This document shows positions 16,712 to 25,987 of a stretch of DNA of 35,796 bases, in pieces (position 1 is the stretch's first letter; each line of letters starts with the position of its first letter). The notes beneath the pieces are model-generated. The model did no database searches and was not told the DNA's origin. It saw nothing but the letters and a program-made list of their open reading frames with translations. The position numbers were made by a program, and so were the translations under genes. Source of the stretch: Candidatus Hydrogenedentota bacterium (GTDB lineage: Bacteria; Hydrogenedentota; Hydrogenedentia; Hydrogenedentales; GCA-2746185). The stretch lies in assembly GCA_947486375.1 (NCBI GenBank), contig CANKTP010000013.1, positions 1-35,796 of the forward strand, written 5' to 3'.

Positions 16712-17509
16712 ATGAAATTCACTGGGGCCGATTGGGCGCGGCTGGTCGCCGCGGTCATCGTCTTGATCGGCGCCGGGTCCTGTCTGGGTTTCGCGATGGC
16801 CCAGGGCGAGGCGGCCCCCACCGGCGGCCCGCTTTACGTCGCGGTGGCGTCGAACTTCAAGGCGGTGCAGGACGAGCTCGCAAAGCGGTTCACAGCGGCA
16901 TCGGGTTTCAAGATCGAGACCAGCCCGGGATCGACGGGCAAGCTGTACACGCAGATTACGAACGGGGCCCCGTTTCAAGTATTTCTCTCGGCGGACACGG
17001 CTTCCCCGGAACGGCTTGAACGCGAGGGCGCGGGGGTCAAGGGGACGCGCTTTACGTATGCCGTCGGAAGACTGGCGATGGTTAGCGCGGGAAAGGTGGA
17101 TGTGTCGATTGGCTTGGACGCGCTGAAAGACCCGCGAGTCACGCACGTCGCGATGGCGAATCCCGAGACCGCCCCCTATGGCGCGGCGGCCCTGCAGGTG
17201 TTGAAGGGGGCCGGGCTATGGGAATTCGTCGAGGACAAAATCGTCCACGGCGAGAACATCGCGCAGACATACCAGTTCGTCGAGTCGGGCGCGGCGGAGA
17301 TCGGGTTCGTGGCGCATTCGCAAGTCTTGGACATGGAGGTTGGGAAGGTCTGGCTGGTGGCCCCGGGACGCTACAGCTCGATACGTCAGGACGCCATCTT
17401 GCTCAAGAACGGCGCCAATCATCCGGGGGCGAAAGCGTTCCTCGAATTCCTGCGCGGCGACGAGGCGCGCCGCCTCATCGAGGCGTCGGGATACACCGTA
17501 CTTCCATGA
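16712..17509 (+). CDS. modA: Molybdate ABC transporter, periplasmic binding protein
   Basis: Binds molybdate (and tungstate) for ModBC. After an N-terminal hydrophobic signal with an AMA-Q cleavage site comes LYVAVASNFKAVQDEL, the start of the mature ModA fold; SPGSTGKLYTQI carries the first oxyanion-binding Ser residues, then FQVFLSADTASPERL, VAMANPETAPYGAAA and SGAAEIGFVAHSQV, all in family order. The ATG at 16712 has GGAG 7 bases upstream; an in-frame ATG at 16694 lacks one. It is first in modABC, 15 bases before modB. No ModE-type operator or Moco riboswitch was recognised in the leader; a 6-bp hairpin (16570-16592) of unknown meaning is present. Molybdate uptake implies molybdoenzymes elsewhere in the genome. 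Confidence 0.93.
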   Translation: MKFTGADWARLVAAVIVLIGAGSCLGFAMAQGEAAPTGGPLYVAVASNFKAVQDELAKRFTAASGFKIETSPGSTGKLYTQITNGAPFQVFLSADTASPERLEREGAGVKGTRFTYAVGRLAMVSAGKVDVSIGLDALKDPRVTHVAMANPETAPYGAAALQVLKGAGLWEFVEDKIVHGENIAQTYQFVESGAAEIGFVAHSQVLDMEVGKVWLVAPGRYSSIRQDAILLKNGANHPGAKAFLEFLRGDEARRLIEASGYTVLP

Positions 17510-17524
17510 CGCGCGGACATTGCG

Positions 17525-18214
17525 ATGGATGATGCCTTGACGTCCTTCGACTGGCGTCCGGTCTTTCTCACGCTGAAGCTGGCCTCTGTCAGCGTGCTTG
17601 TCCTGCTGTTGCTGGGCACGCCCCTCGCCTGGTGGCTCGCGCGAAGCCGTTCGTGGTTCCGCACGGTGGTCGAGGCGGTCGTGGCGTTGCCGTTGGTCCT
17701 GCCGCCGACGGTGCTCGGGTTTTATCTCCTGGTCATGCTTGGTCCCAATGGGCCCCTTGGCGGCGCATGGGAATCGTGGGGTGGGCCGCGGCTCGTGTTT
17801 TCGTTTCCGGGGCTGGTGATCGGTTCGGTCCTTTACTCGCTTCCCTTTGTCGTCCAGCCCATCCAGAACGCGTTCGCGGCCCTGGGCGAACGTCCGATCG
17901 AGGCCGCGGCGACGTTGCGGGCGTCACCCCTCGATCATTTTTTTACGGTGGCAGTCCCGATGGCGCGGCGCGGATTTCTCACGGCCTTGAGTCTCGGCTT
18001 CGCGCATACGGTCGGCGAGTTCGGCGTCGTGTTGATGATCGGGGGCAATATTCCGGGGCGAACGAAGGTGGTCTCGATCGCCATTTACGATCACGTCGAG
18101 GCGCTTGACTATGCCCAGGCCCATCTTCTGTCCGGCGGCATGCTTGTCTTTTCCTTCCTGACCCTCTTCCTGGTGTATGCGATGAACCGCCGCGCCGAGG
18201 GCATTCGACGATGA
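17525..18214 (+). CDS. modB: Molybdate ABC transporter, permease
   Basis: Inner-membrane channel subunit of 229 residues with about five hydrophobic segments: [71 protein letters not shown] and a C-terminal [14 protein letters not shown]. The cytoplasmic EAA loop that docks on ModC appears as [19 protein letters not shown]. Length and order match ModB. The ribosome-binding site is weak, suggesting translation coupled to modA. Its last four bases overlap the modC start (ATGA). Confidence 0.95.
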   Translation: MDDALTSFDWRPVFLTLKLASVSVLVLLLLGTPLAWWLARSRSWFRTVVEAVVALPLVLPPTVLGFYLLVMLGPNGPLGGAWESWGGPRLVFSFPGLVIGSVLYSLPFVVQPIQNAFAALGERPIEAAATLRASPLDHFFTVAVPMARRGFLTALSLGFAHTVGEFGVVLMIGGNIPGRTKVVSIAIYDHVEALDYAQAHLLSGGMLVFSFLTLFLVYAMNRRAEGIRR

Positions 18215-19290
18215 CCGGAATTGATGCCCATATAGAGTTGAATCTCGGCGAGTTCCGGCTGGACGCCGAGCTTCACGCCCCGGGCGAGGGAATCACCGCC
18301 CTCTTTGGTCCCTCGGGTTCCGGCAAGACCACCCTGTTGCGCTGCCTGGCCGGGCTTACCCGTGCGCCGCGCGGCAAGGTGCGCGTCAACGGCGAAACCT
18401 GGCAGGACGACCGGGTGTTCCTACCCCCGCATCGCCGGGCCGTCGGCTATGTTTTCCAGGAGAGCAGCCTCTTCTCCCACCTCAGCGTCGAGCGCAACAT
18501 CCGCTATGGGTATAATCGAGTGCCCCCAGCCGGCCGGCGGATTCGGGTCGACCAGGCGGTCGAATGGCTCGGCATCGGGCCGTTGATGTCCCGCATGCCC
18601 TCGAACCTCTCCGGCGGCGAACGCCAACGCGTTGCCATCGCCCGCGCTTTGCTAACCAGCCCGGCGCTTCTCCTGCTCGACGAGCCCATGTCGTCGCTGG
18701 ACGAGGCCAGCCGGCAGGAGATCATGCCGTACTTGGCGCGCCTGCACGGCGAACTGTCCATCCCCGCCCTGCTCGTCAGCCATTCAATCCGCGAAGTGTT
18801 GCGCCTGGCCGACCACGTCGTGACGATCGATTGCGGCCGGGTGACGGAGTCCGGTCCGGTCGCGGCGATGGCGCAGCGCCTGGGACCGGGATCGGCGGGT
18901 GGGGAAATTATTTCCATCATCGAGGCGCGGGTTGTGCGGCATGACGATGCCTATCACCTGAGCCTTCTTGACTCCGCGTTCGGCCCGCTCTGGGCCCCGC
19001 TCGTGAATTTGGCGACGGGGGACCCGGTCCGGCTGCAGGTCGAGGCGCACGACGTCAGCTTGGGCCTCCGCCGCGAGGACGATTCGAGCCTCCTGAACCA
19101 GGTCTGCGTCCGGGTAGGTTCAGTCACTCCCCTGGGGCCGGGCCAGACGCTTGTTCGCCTAGGTGCCCTAGACTCGGGTGACGATTGCGTCCTCGCGTGC
19201 ATCGTCACGGCGAAATCCGCGGACGCATTGGCGCTGGCACCGGGCCTCAAAGTCTATGCTCGAATCAAGGGAGTGAGATTGCTTCAATAG
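18211..19290 (+). CDS. modC: Molybdate ABC transporter, ATPase
   Basis: ATPase that powers ModAB. Walker [10 protein letters not shown] (33-41), Q-loop Gln83 (YVFQESSLF), ABC signature LSGGERQR (133-140), Walker [13 protein letters not shown] (153-164) and the switch His in [10 protein letters not shown] are all present. The C-terminal part, from about residue 230, is a regulatory TOBE/Mop-like domain ([15 protein letters not shown], then LVRLGAL and [11 protein letters not shown]), which binds molybdate in ModC proteins. The 4-base overlap with modB shows an operon. At 359 residues it has the family's usual length. Confidence 0.94.
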   Translation: MTGIDAHIELNLGEFRLDAELHAPGEGITALFGPSGSGKTTLLRCLAGLTRAPRGKVRVNGETWQDDRVFLPPHRRAVGYVFQESSLFSHLSVERNIRYGYNRVPPAGRRIRVDQAVEWLGIGPLMSRMPSNLSGGERQRVAIARALLTSPALLLLDEPMSSLDEASRQEIMPYLARLHGELSIPALLVSHSIREVLRLADHVVTIDCGRVTESGPVAAMAQRLGPGSAGGEIISIIEARVVRHDDAYHLSLLDSAFGPLWAPLVNLATGDPVRLQVEAHDVSLGLRREDDSSLLNQVCVRVGSVTPLGPGQTLVRLGALDSGDDCVLACIVTAKSADALALAPGLKVYARIKGVRLLQ

Positions 19291-19311
19291 GGCCCAACGT
19301 CGAGCCTCCGG

Positions 19312-19341
19312 TTGACTCGTATTCGTTTCGTTGTGTACAGT
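19312..19341 (+). promoter_or_regulatory. Sigma70-type promoter candidate for the beta-oxidation gene
   Basis: TTGACT (19312-19317), 18-base spacer, TACAGT (19336-19341), followed by a leader of about 55 bases that includes an AATTTTTTT stretch. Confidence 0.55.
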
Positions 19342-19404
19342 TCGCATCTTGACCAATTTTTTTCGTGTGGGCTGGGCCACATCGGCAACTGAGAGAACGG
19401 AACG

Positions 19405-21486
19405 ATGAGCAATCAACTGGTAAGTTATTCAAAAAAAGGCGCTATCGGCGTCATTACGGTGGACAATCCCCCGGTCAACGCGCTGGGCGTGGTCGTGCGC
19501 AAGGGCCTGATGGACGGCATTGCGTCCGCCGAAAAGGATGACGTCAAGGCCGTTGTGCTGATCTGCGCGGGACGGACCTTTATCGCGGGCGCGGACATAA
19601 CGGAATTTGGCAAGCCGCCCCAAGAGCCGGGTCTTCACCCTGCGCTGGATAGCATCGAGGGCTGTAGCAAGCCCGTGATCGCGGCCATCCACGGCACGGC
19701 CCTGGGCGGCGGTCTCGAAGTCGCGCTGAGCTGCCACTACCGTTGCGCGGTCGCGGCGGCGAAGCTCGGTCTCCCCGAGGTGAAGCTGGGCCTGATCCCC
19801 GGCGCGGGCGGCACGCAACGGCTTCCGCGCGTGGTCGGCGTCGAGCAGGCCCTGAAAATGATCTCGACGGGCGAACCCATCGGCGCGAAGGAAGCGCGCG
19901 AGCGCGGCCTCGTCGACGAGCTTGTCGAGGGCGATCTCCTCGAGGGTGCGCTGGCGTTCGCCCAGAAGATCGTCGATGAAAAACGCCCGCTGGTGAAGAT
20001 CAGCGCGCGCGACGAGAAGGTGAAAGGTACCGACCCGAAACTGTTCGCTGCGATTCGTTCGGGATTGAACAAATCCAGCCGCGGGTTCGAGGCGCCGATG
20101 CACTGCGTCGACGCCGTCGAGGCCGCCGCCACCCTTCCCTTCGCCGAGGGCATGAAGCGCGAACGCGAAATCTTTGTCAAGGCCCACGACTCGGTGCAGT
20201 CCAGGGCGCAGCGCCACATCTTCTTTGCCGAGCGCGCCGCGAACAAGATTCCCGACGTGCCGTCGGACACGCCCATCATGCCCATCAAGCACGCGGCCGT
20301 GTTGGGCGCCGGCACGATGGGCGGCGGCATCGCGATGAACTTCGCGAACGCGGGCGTCCCCGTTTACCTGCTGGATTCGAGCCAGGAACTGATCGACAAG
20401 GGTATCGGCATCATCACGAAGAATTACGCCGGCACCGTGGCCAAGGGCCGTCTCAGCCAGGAGGCGATGGACAAGTGCCTTTCGCTGATCAAGCCGACGC
20501 TCAGCTACGACAGCTTCAAGGACGTTGACATGGTCATCGAGGCCGTGTTCGAGGAAATGGACATCAAGAAGGAGGTGTTCAAGAAACTCGACGCCGTCTG
20601 CAAGCCCACCTGCATCATGGCCTCGAACACCTCGACGCTGGACGTGAACGAGATCGCCGCCGTCACCTCGCGCCCGCAACAAGTCATCGGGATGCATTTC
20701 TTCAGCCCGGCGAACGTCATGAAGTTGCTCGAGGTCGTGCGCGGTGCCAAGACCAGCAAGGAAGTCCTCGCCACGACGATGGCCGTCGCCAAGACGATCA
20801 AGAAAGTCGCCGCCGTCGTCGGCGTGTGCGACGGATTCGTCGGCAACCGGATGATCCACCCCTACGCGCGCGAGGCAGGGTTCCTCCTCGAGGAAGGCGC
20901 GCTCCCGCAAGATGTCGACCGCGTGCTCTACGACTACGGCATGGCGATGGGTCCCTTCGCGATGGGCGACCTCGCCGGGCTCGACGTGGGCTGGCGCATC
21001 CGCAAACGCAAGGGCGTCCCAGCGGGCAAACGTCACTCGAAGGTGGCGGACGCGTTGTGCGAGGACGGACGCTACGGCCAGAAGACGCAAAAAGGTTGGT
21101 ACTTGTACGAACAGGGAAGCCGGACCCCGGTGCCCGATCCCTCGGTCGAGGCGATCATCCTTCGCGAGGCCGAGGCGGCGGGCATCACGCGCCGCAAAAT
21201 CTCCGACGAGGAGATTCTCGAACGTTGCCTCTATGCGTTGGTCAACGAAGGCGCGTACATCCTCGAGGAAGGCTTCGCCCAGCGCGCCAGCGACATCGAC
21301 GTGATCTACACCTTCGGCTACGGCTATCCGGTCTATCGCGGCGGCCCCATGTTCTGGGCCGACTCGATCGGGCTCAAGAAAGTCTACGAGCGTATTTGCG
21401 AGTTCCAGAAGATCCACGGCGACGACTGGAAGCCCGCGCCCCTGCTCAAGAAACTCGCCGAGGAAGGCAAGACCTTTACGGGCTGA
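19405..21486 (+). CDS. fadJ: Enoyl-CoA hydratase / 3-hydroxyacyl-CoA dehydrogenase (FadJ-like)
   Basis: A bifunctional beta-oxidation enzyme of 693 residues that hydrates trans-2-enoyl-CoA and oxidises the 3-hydroxyacyl-CoA with NAD. The N-terminal crotonase domain shows the oxyanion-hole region AGADITEF and the two catalytic glutamates, Glu105 (GGGLEVALS) and Glu125 (LPEVKLGLIPGAGGTQRL). The dehydrogenase starts at about residue 297 with VLGAGTMGGGIA and has the catalytic His431 in GMHFFSPANVMKLLEVV, then GFVGNR. The duplicated C-terminal dehydrogenase domain ends with DVIYTFGYGYPVYRGGPMFW. The thiolase partner is not adjacent. The ribosome-binding site is weak. Own promoter (19312-19341) and terminator (21512-21547) suggest a one-gene transcript. 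FadB-like naming is equally defensible. Confidence 0.94.
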   Translation: MSNQLVSYSKKGAIGVITVDNPPVNALGVVVRKGLMDGIASAEKDDVKAVVLICAGRTFIAGADITEFGKPPQEPGLHPALDSIEGCSKPVIAAIHGTALGGGLEVALSCHYRCAVAAAKLGLPEVKLGLIPGAGGTQRLPRVVGVEQALKMISTGEPIGAKEARERGLVDELVEGDLLEGALAFAQKIVDEKRPLVKISARDEKVKGTDPKLFAAIRSGLNKSSRGFEAPMHCVDAVEAAATLPFAEGMKREREIFVKAHDSVQSRAQRHIFFAERAANKIPDVPSDTPIMPIKHAAVLGAGTMGGGIAMNFANAGVPVYLLDSSQELIDKGIGIITKNYAGTVAKGRLSQEAMDKCLSLIKPTLSYDSFKDVDMVIEAVFEEMDIKKEVFKKLDAVCKPTCIMASNTSTLDVNEIAAVTSRPQQVIGMHFFSPANVMKLLEVVRGAKTSKEVLATTMAVAKTIKKVAAVVGVCDGFVGNRMIHPYAREAGFLLEEGALPQDVDRVLYDYGMAMGPFAMGDLAGLDVGWRIRKRKGVPAGKRHSKVADALCEDGRYGQKTQKGWYLYEQGSRTPVPDPSVEAIILREAEAAGITRRKISDEEILERCLYALVNEGAYILEEGFAQRASDIDVIYTFGYGYPVYRGGPMFWADSIGLKKVYERICEFQKIHGDDWKPAPLLKKLAEEGKTFTG

Positions 21487-21511
21487 TTCGTTTAGCCGCT
21501 GCGTTGCAGTG

Positions 21512-21547
21512 CCGCGGGCCCGTTGTGGCGGGCCCGCGGTTTTTTTT
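21512..21547 (+). terminator. Strong intrinsic terminator after fadJ
   Basis: A perfect 11-bp stem CCGCGGGCCCG / CGGGCCCGCGG with a 6-base loop is followed by eight T residues (21540-21547), 25 bases after the stop. Confidence 0.95.
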
Positions 21548-21645
21548 GCCCTTGGCGGACGCTTGATTGGTTCGACGTGAAATGCGGTATTGTTGTGCAT
21601 GGCGTTCCGTACGCAGGGTGCGGACGCGCCGTGGGAGGAACACAC

Positions 21646-23367
21646 ATGAATCGCCGAACTTTTCTCAAATGGGCGGGCGCGTCGGCCGCGGCGCCGGGGT
21701 TGGCCGCCATGAACCCAAGCGCAGCGGAGGTCCTTGCGGTGAACCCGGAAAACGTAAAGGCGCGGAACCGGAACCGCTCGACCGTGGTATGCCGCCACGG
21801 GATGGCCTGTACGAGCCAGCCGCTCGCGACCGTCGCCGCGCTCGATGTCCTCAAGGCCGGCGGTAACGCGATTGACGCGGCCATCGCGGCGAACGCCATG
21901 CTTGGGCTCGTCGAGCCGATGATGAACGGCATCGGGGGCGACCTCTTCGCCATTGCATGGATCGAGAAGGAGCAGCGGCTCGTCGGGCTCAACGCCAGCG
22001 GGCGCTCGGCCTATGACTTCAGCCTCAAGGACGCCAAGCGTCTCGGCCTCAAGTCGATCCCGAGGAACAGTCCCTTATCGTGGAACGTGCCCGGGTGCGT
22101 GAGCGGTTGGGCCGCGCTCTCTGGGACACATGGAAAGTTGCCCCTGGCGAAGATCGTGGAACCGGCAGTCCGCTATGCCCTCGAGGGGTTTCCGGTATCC
22201 CCCGTCATCGCGCGCGACTGGAAGCTGGCGATCGAGAAGCACCCGACCTTGATGGCGGTGTTCGCGGTCGATGGGCGCGTGCCCGAATTTGGCGACATCT
22301 TCGCCAACCACAAGTTGGCCGCCGCCCTCGAGGCCATTGGGAAGGAGGGCGCCGACGCCTTCTATCGCGGCGAATCGGCGGATCGCATCGTGGCCCACTC
22401 GAGCGCCCACGGCGGGCGCCTGTCGATGAAGGACTTCGAGGAGCACACGGCCACGTGGGTCGATCCCGTCAGCACGAATTACCGGGGTTATGACGTGTGG
22501 GAGATTCCGCCCAACGGCCAGGGCATCGCCGCGCTCCAGATGCTCAACATGCTGGAGACCTTCGATTTCACGGCCATGACGCCGAACTCTGCGGAACATC
22601 TTCACCTTCTTGCCGAGGCGAAGAAGCTCGCCTTCGAGGACCGCGCGGTGTATTACGCCGATCCCGAGTTCGCCAAGGTGCCCACGGAGGCGTTGATCTC
22701 GAAGGAATACGGGAAGTCGCACGCAAAGTTGATTGACCCGAGGAAGGCGGCCACCGAGCTAACCTACGGCGACCCGGCCCTCGACTCCGACACCATCTAC
22801 CTCACCACGGCGGACGACGAGGGCAACATGGTCTCGTTCATCCAGAGCGTCTACAGTGCCTTTGGATCGCAAATCGCTCCAGACGGCACTGGCTTCGCGA
22901 TGCAGAACCGCGGCCAGAGTTTCTCGCTCGACCCGAAGCACCGGAATTGCCTCGAGCCGCACAAGCGTCCGTTCCACACGATCATCCCGGCGTTCATGAC
23001 GAAGGACGGAAAACCCGTGATGTCCTTCGGCGTGATGGGGGGCGACTTCCAGCCCCAAGGCCACGTGCAGATCGTCATGAACATCGTTGACTTCCACATG
23101 TCGCCGCAGGACGCGGGTGACCAGCCGCGCATCGCGCACTCCGGAAGCCCCGAACCCACGGGCGGGACCATGCGCGCGGGCGGCGTCCTCGAGTTCGAGG
23201 AGGGAATCCCGGATTCCGTGAAGGTCGGCCTCGCGGAACGCGGCCATCGAATCAGTCCCAATACCAACGCCCAGGGCGGCTACCAGGCCATATGGCGCGA
23301 GGAAGGACCGCGCCGCTATTTCGGCGCCTCCGATCCCCGCAAGGACGGGATGGCCGCGGGATATTAG
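21646..23367 (+). CDS. ggt: Tat-exported gamma-glutamyltransferase-like Ntn hydrolase
   Basis: Gamma-glutamyltransferases cleave or transfer gamma-glutamyl groups (for example from glutathione) and self-process into two subunits at a Thr nucleophile. The N-terminus NRRTFLKWAGASAAAPG is a Tat signal, so the enzyme acts outside the cytoplasm. Family blocks are VAALDVLKAGGNAIDAAIA, EPMMNGIGGDLFAI, a NGQGIAALQML segment and the predicted processing site at Thr383 (DSDTIYLTTADDEGNMVSF). NRGQSFSLDPKHRN and RPFHTIIPAF place it in the YwrD-like branch rather than E. coli Ggt. The ATG at 21646 has GGAGG 7 bases upstream; the open frame continues upstream through the fadJ terminator but is not coding. 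A weak TTGATT/TATTGT pair with a 19-base spacer (21563-21593) may be its promoter. True substrate unknown. Confidence 0.9.
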   Translation: MNRRTFLKWAGASAAAPGLAAMNPSAAEVLAVNPENVKARNRNRSTVVCRHGMACTSQPLATVAALDVLKAGGNAIDAAIAANAMLGLVEPMMNGIGGDLFAIAWIEKEQRLVGLNASGRSAYDFSLKDAKRLGLKSIPRNSPLSWNVPGCVSGWAALSGTHGKLPLAKIVEPAVRYALEGFPVSPVIARDWKLAIEKHPTLMAVFAVDGRVPEFGDIFANHKLAAALEAIGKEGADAFYRGESADRIVAHSSAHGGRLSMKDFEEHTATWVDPVSTNYRGYDVWEIPPNGQGIAALQMLNMLETFDFTAMTPNSAEHLHLLAEAKKLAFEDRAVYYADPEFAKVPTEALISKEYGKSHAKLIDPRKAATELTYGDPALDSDTIYLTTADDEGNMVSFIQSVYSAFGSQIAPDGTGFAMQNRGQSFSLDPKHRNCLEPHKRPFHTIIPAFMTKDGKPVMSFGVMGGDFQPQGHVQIVMNIVDFHMSPQDAGDQPRIAHSGSPEPTGGTMRAGGVLEFEEGIPDSVKVGLAERGHRISPNTNAQGGYQAIWREEGPRRYFGASDPRKDGMAAGY

Positions 23368-23434
23368 CCGGCAACGATTTCGCGGCGAAGGGGGGGTGTG
23401 TTTTCGCGAGAGGCTGTAGAATCGGTCAGTCTAT

Positions 23435-23584
23435 AAAAAAGGGCTGCGCGTGAAGGCCGCCTTGGGCAAACGCAAGTATCTCAAAGGAGTGAAAGTGACG
23501 GACGAGGAAATGGAGAGTATTCATCTTCAACCGCACAAGTTTCATGGCGAATGGAATCACACCATCGCGACACCCGATTTGTAA
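23435..23584 (+). pseudogene. ISAzo13-family transposase, C-terminal remnant
   Basis: About 50 codons ending in a TAA (23582-23584) match the end of ISAzo13-type DDE transposases: GLRVKAALGKRKY, then KGVKVTDEEMESIHLQ and HKFHGEWNHTI, against the family pattern GLKVKA..L....Y..GIKVSDE.M..L and FH.EWNYTI. A stop lies just upstream in the same frame and the rest of the gene is absent. An internal GTG (23450) could act as a start but a functional product is unlikely. It sits in the otherwise gene-free 385-base stretch 23368-23753, which also holds the moxR promoter. The remainder of that stretch shows no coding signal. Confidence 0.8.
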
Positions 23585-23657
23585 ACGTCATTTCATGACA
23601 AAACCTAAATCGAAGAATAGTGGCATCGGCATACCAGAAGCTTCGCTTCACAACGGC

Positions 23658-23687
23658 TTGACCGTTCCATCGCGCCGGGAATAGACT
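23658..23687 (+). promoter_or_regulatory. Sigma70-type promoter candidate for the moxR operon
   Basis: TTGACC (23658-23663), 18-base spacer, TAGACT (23682-23687), about 65 bases before the chosen moxR start. Confidence 0.6.
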
Positions 23688-23753
23688 GCCGAGGTCAGGT
23701 AATTCGCGGAGAGGTGACTTGGGGCCGGAATGGCCGCTGCGAGGGAGGGACAC

Positions 23754-24704
23754 GTGAGCGTGCAAACAATCGCCGAATGCCAGCAGACCCTGCACCGGAT
23801 TAGGGACAATCTTGGGCTGGTCATCAAGGGCAAGGACGACGCGATCAATATCGTCGTCATCGCGCTCGCCGCAGGGGGATCGATCCTGATGGAGGACGTT
23901 CCCGGGGTTGGCAAGACGACGCTGGCGAAATCGTTGACGAAGTCGATTGACGCGGCGTTCAACCGGGTGCAGTTCACGCCCGACCTGCTTCCGGCGGACA
24001 TCCTCGGGTCGTCGATCTACAATCCCGCGTCGGGCGACTTTAAGTTTCACCAAGGGCCGATATTTTGCAACGTGTTGCTCGCGGACGAGATTAACCGGGC
24101 GTCGCCGCGAACGCAGTCGGCCTTGCTCGAGGCGATGAGCGAGGCGCAGGCGACGATCGAGGGCGTCCAGCACAAGCTTCCCGCGCCGTTCCTTGTGCTC
24201 GCGACGCAGAACCCGATGGATTTTCACGGCACGTATCCATTGCCGGAGGCCCAACTCGACCGGTTCATGGTGCAGGTGAACATCGGCTACCCGGACCGCG
24301 CCGCGACGAGGGACATGCTGCTCTCGCAGGCCACGACGCATCCGCTGGACGCCTTGCGCCCGGTGGCGACTGGGGCCGAAGTCGTGGCCTGCCAGGAGCG
24401 GGCGCGGGCAATCCACGTAGAGGCGAATGTCGTCGACTATATGATCGATATCATCGAGGCGACACGGCAGGACGAACGGGTGCAACTCGGGGCGAGCCCG
24501 CGTGCGAACATCATGTTGTTCCGCGCGGTCCAGGCCGCGGCCGCGTTCGAGGGCCGCGAATACGTCACGCCGGACGACGTGCAGCGCATGACGGGCCGTG
24601 TCCTCCCGCACCGGTTGATGCTGACCTCGAAGGCGCGGTATGGCGGCGCGCGCAAGGCGGACATCGTGCGCGAACTTGTCGAGCGGTTGACGGTACCGAC
24701 ATGA
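23754..24704 (+). CDS. MoxR-family AAA+ ATPase
   Basis: A chaperone-like ATPase of the MoxR family. Walker A is EDVPGVGKTT (47-56), Walker B LLADEINRASP, sensor 1 VLATQNPMD, and the arginine-finger and sensor-2 region GASPRANIML is intact. LLPADILGSSIYNP is the family's diagnostic segment. It is first in an operon with a DUF58 protein and a membrane transglutaminase, the standard MoxR-DUF58-TgpA arrangement; the ATPase is thought to act on its neighbours, often through metal or protein assembly. I chose the GTG at 23754, preceded by GGGAGG at 5 bases; an in-frame ATG at 23730 would add 8 residues. The last 4 bases overlap the next gene (ATGA). Confidence 0.93.
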   Translation: MSVQTIAECQQTLHRIRDNLGLVIKGKDDAINIVVIALAAGGSILMEDVPGVGKTTLAKSLTKSIDAAFNRVQFTPDLLPADILGSSIYNPASGDFKFHQGPIFCNVLLADEINRASPRTQSALLEAMSEAQATIEGVQHKLPAPFLVLATQNPMDFHGTYPLPEAQLDRFMVQVNIGYPDRAATRDMLLSQATTHPLDALRPVATGAEVVACQERARAIHVEANVVDYMIDIIEATRQDERVQLGASPRANIMLFRAVQAAAAFEGREYVTPDDVQRMTGRVLPHRLMLTSKARYGGARKADIVRELVERLTVPT

Positions 24705-25987
24705 GCGAGCTTGCGGACGAGGGCCGCCTGCACGCGGACCGCCGCGAGGACGGATGGTCGACCCTGCGCAAGCGGAACCGGCGGCAAATCGCCTCGTTGC
24801 GCTTCCTGCTGACGCCCACGGGCGGATTATTCACGGGCATCCTTATCCTCGCCGCGTGCATGGGGGCCGTGTCGCGCACTCTTCCGATCTACCATGTCCT
24901 CTGCGGGCTCGGAGGCATCTGGGGCGCGGTGCTTTTGGCGACATGGTTTTTCCGGCCGAAGGTCGCGTTGTCCGGATTGTTGCCGCACCACCTGACCGCG
25001 GGCGAGGAACTCGAGGTGCGTCTCGATGCGCGCAACCGGCGGGCGTTGCCGTGCTTCGATCTGTCGCTGAGGCTCGACGGCGGTGCCAACCAACTCACCG
25101 GCCAAGTCGACCTCGCGTGCACGCATTTGTCGCGCGGCGCGGCGGGCAGCATCTCGATCAAACTGCGCGCATTGAAGCGCGGCGTCTACGGCCCGCTTCG
25201 ATACCGCGCGTTCTCCTCGTTCCCCTCGAATTTCTTTCGTTTTGGCCGGGGCGTCCTTCGCCAGAATTCGCTGCTCGTGTATCCCGCGTTCTCGCCGCTG
25301 GCCGCAGTCGACATCTCGATGGGCCGGAAGTTCCAGCCGGGCGGGATCGCGCTCACCTCGAGCACGGGAGAATCGCCGGAGTATATCGGTAACCGCGAGT
25401 ACCGTGCGGGAGACCCAATCCGGCGCATCGACTTCAAGGCATGGGCGAGAATCGGGCGACCGGCCGTGCGCGAATACCAGGAAGAATATTTCTGCCGCGT
25501 GGCGCTCGTGTTGGACACCTTCGTGCCGAGCACACGCCGCGCGCCCGTGGCGGGGTATCCGCAGATGGAGTCGGCCATTAGCCTGTGCGCCGCCGTCGCC
25601 GATTGCCTGGCGCGCGGGGAGTACATCATCGATCTGTTCGCGGCGGGGCCCGAGCTGTATGTGTTCCGGGCGGGGCGTCATACGGCGCACTTCGAAAACG
25701 TCATGGAAATCCTCGCGTGTCTCGATCCGTGTCAAGACGATCCCTTCGCCCGGCTGACTCCGGCCCTGTCCGACGAACTGGGCAACATCACCACGCTGAT
25801 TTTTGTCGTGCTCGACTGGGACGAGGGCCGCGCCGGGCTCGCGAGGGCCGCGATGGAACGCGGCTGCGGCGTCAAGGTCCTCCTCGTCCGCGAGGGACCG
25901 GCGACGATTCCGCTCCACGACGCCGAATGCGAGATCGCCGTGGTGACCCCCGCCCAAGTCCGCGACGGAATGGTGGACCGCCTGTGA
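24701..25987 (+). CDS. DUF58 membrane-anchored protein
   Basis: 428 residues. Two hydrophobic segments near the N-terminus (FTGILILAACMGAVS and LCGLGGIWGAVLLATWFF) anchor it, followed by a beta-rich extracytoplasmic-type domain with LRALKRGVYGP. The DUF58 hallmark lies near residues 225-265: EYIGNREYRAGDPIRRIDFK, then GRPAVREYQEE. After that a von-Willebrand-A-like domain begins with VALVLDTF, in which the acidic metal-site residues are only partly conserved. The substrate is unknown; these proteins are consistently encoded with MoxR ATPases and transglutaminases. It overlaps both neighbours by 4 bases (ATGA upstream, GTGA downstream), which is strong evidence for one coordinated unit. Confidence 0.9.
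   Translation: MSELADEGRLHADRREDGWSTLRKRNRRQIASLRFLLTPTGGLFTGILILAACMGAVSRTLPIYHVLCGLGGIWGAVLLATWFFRPKVALSGLLPHHLTAGEELEVRLDARNRRALPCFDLSLRLDGGANQLTGQVDLACTHLSRGAAGSISIKLRALKRGVYGPLRYRAFSSFPSNFFRFGRGVLRQNSLLVYPAFSPLAAVDISMGRKFQPGGIALTSSTGESPEYIGNREYRAGDPIRRIDFKAWARIGRPAVREYQEEYFCRVALVLDTFVPSTRRAPVAGYPQMESAISLCAAVADCLARGEYIIDLFAAGPELYVFRAGRHTAHFENVMEILACLDPCQDDPFARLTPALSDELGNITTLIFVVLDWDEGRAGLARAAMERGCGVKVLLVREGPATIPLHDAECEIAVVTPAQVRDGMVDRL

Noticed and set aside
19429-21798. A 789-codon open frame on the minus strand opposite fadJ
   Set aside because: Antisense shadow caused by GC-rich third positions; it crosses the strong fadJ terminator and has no domain motifs.
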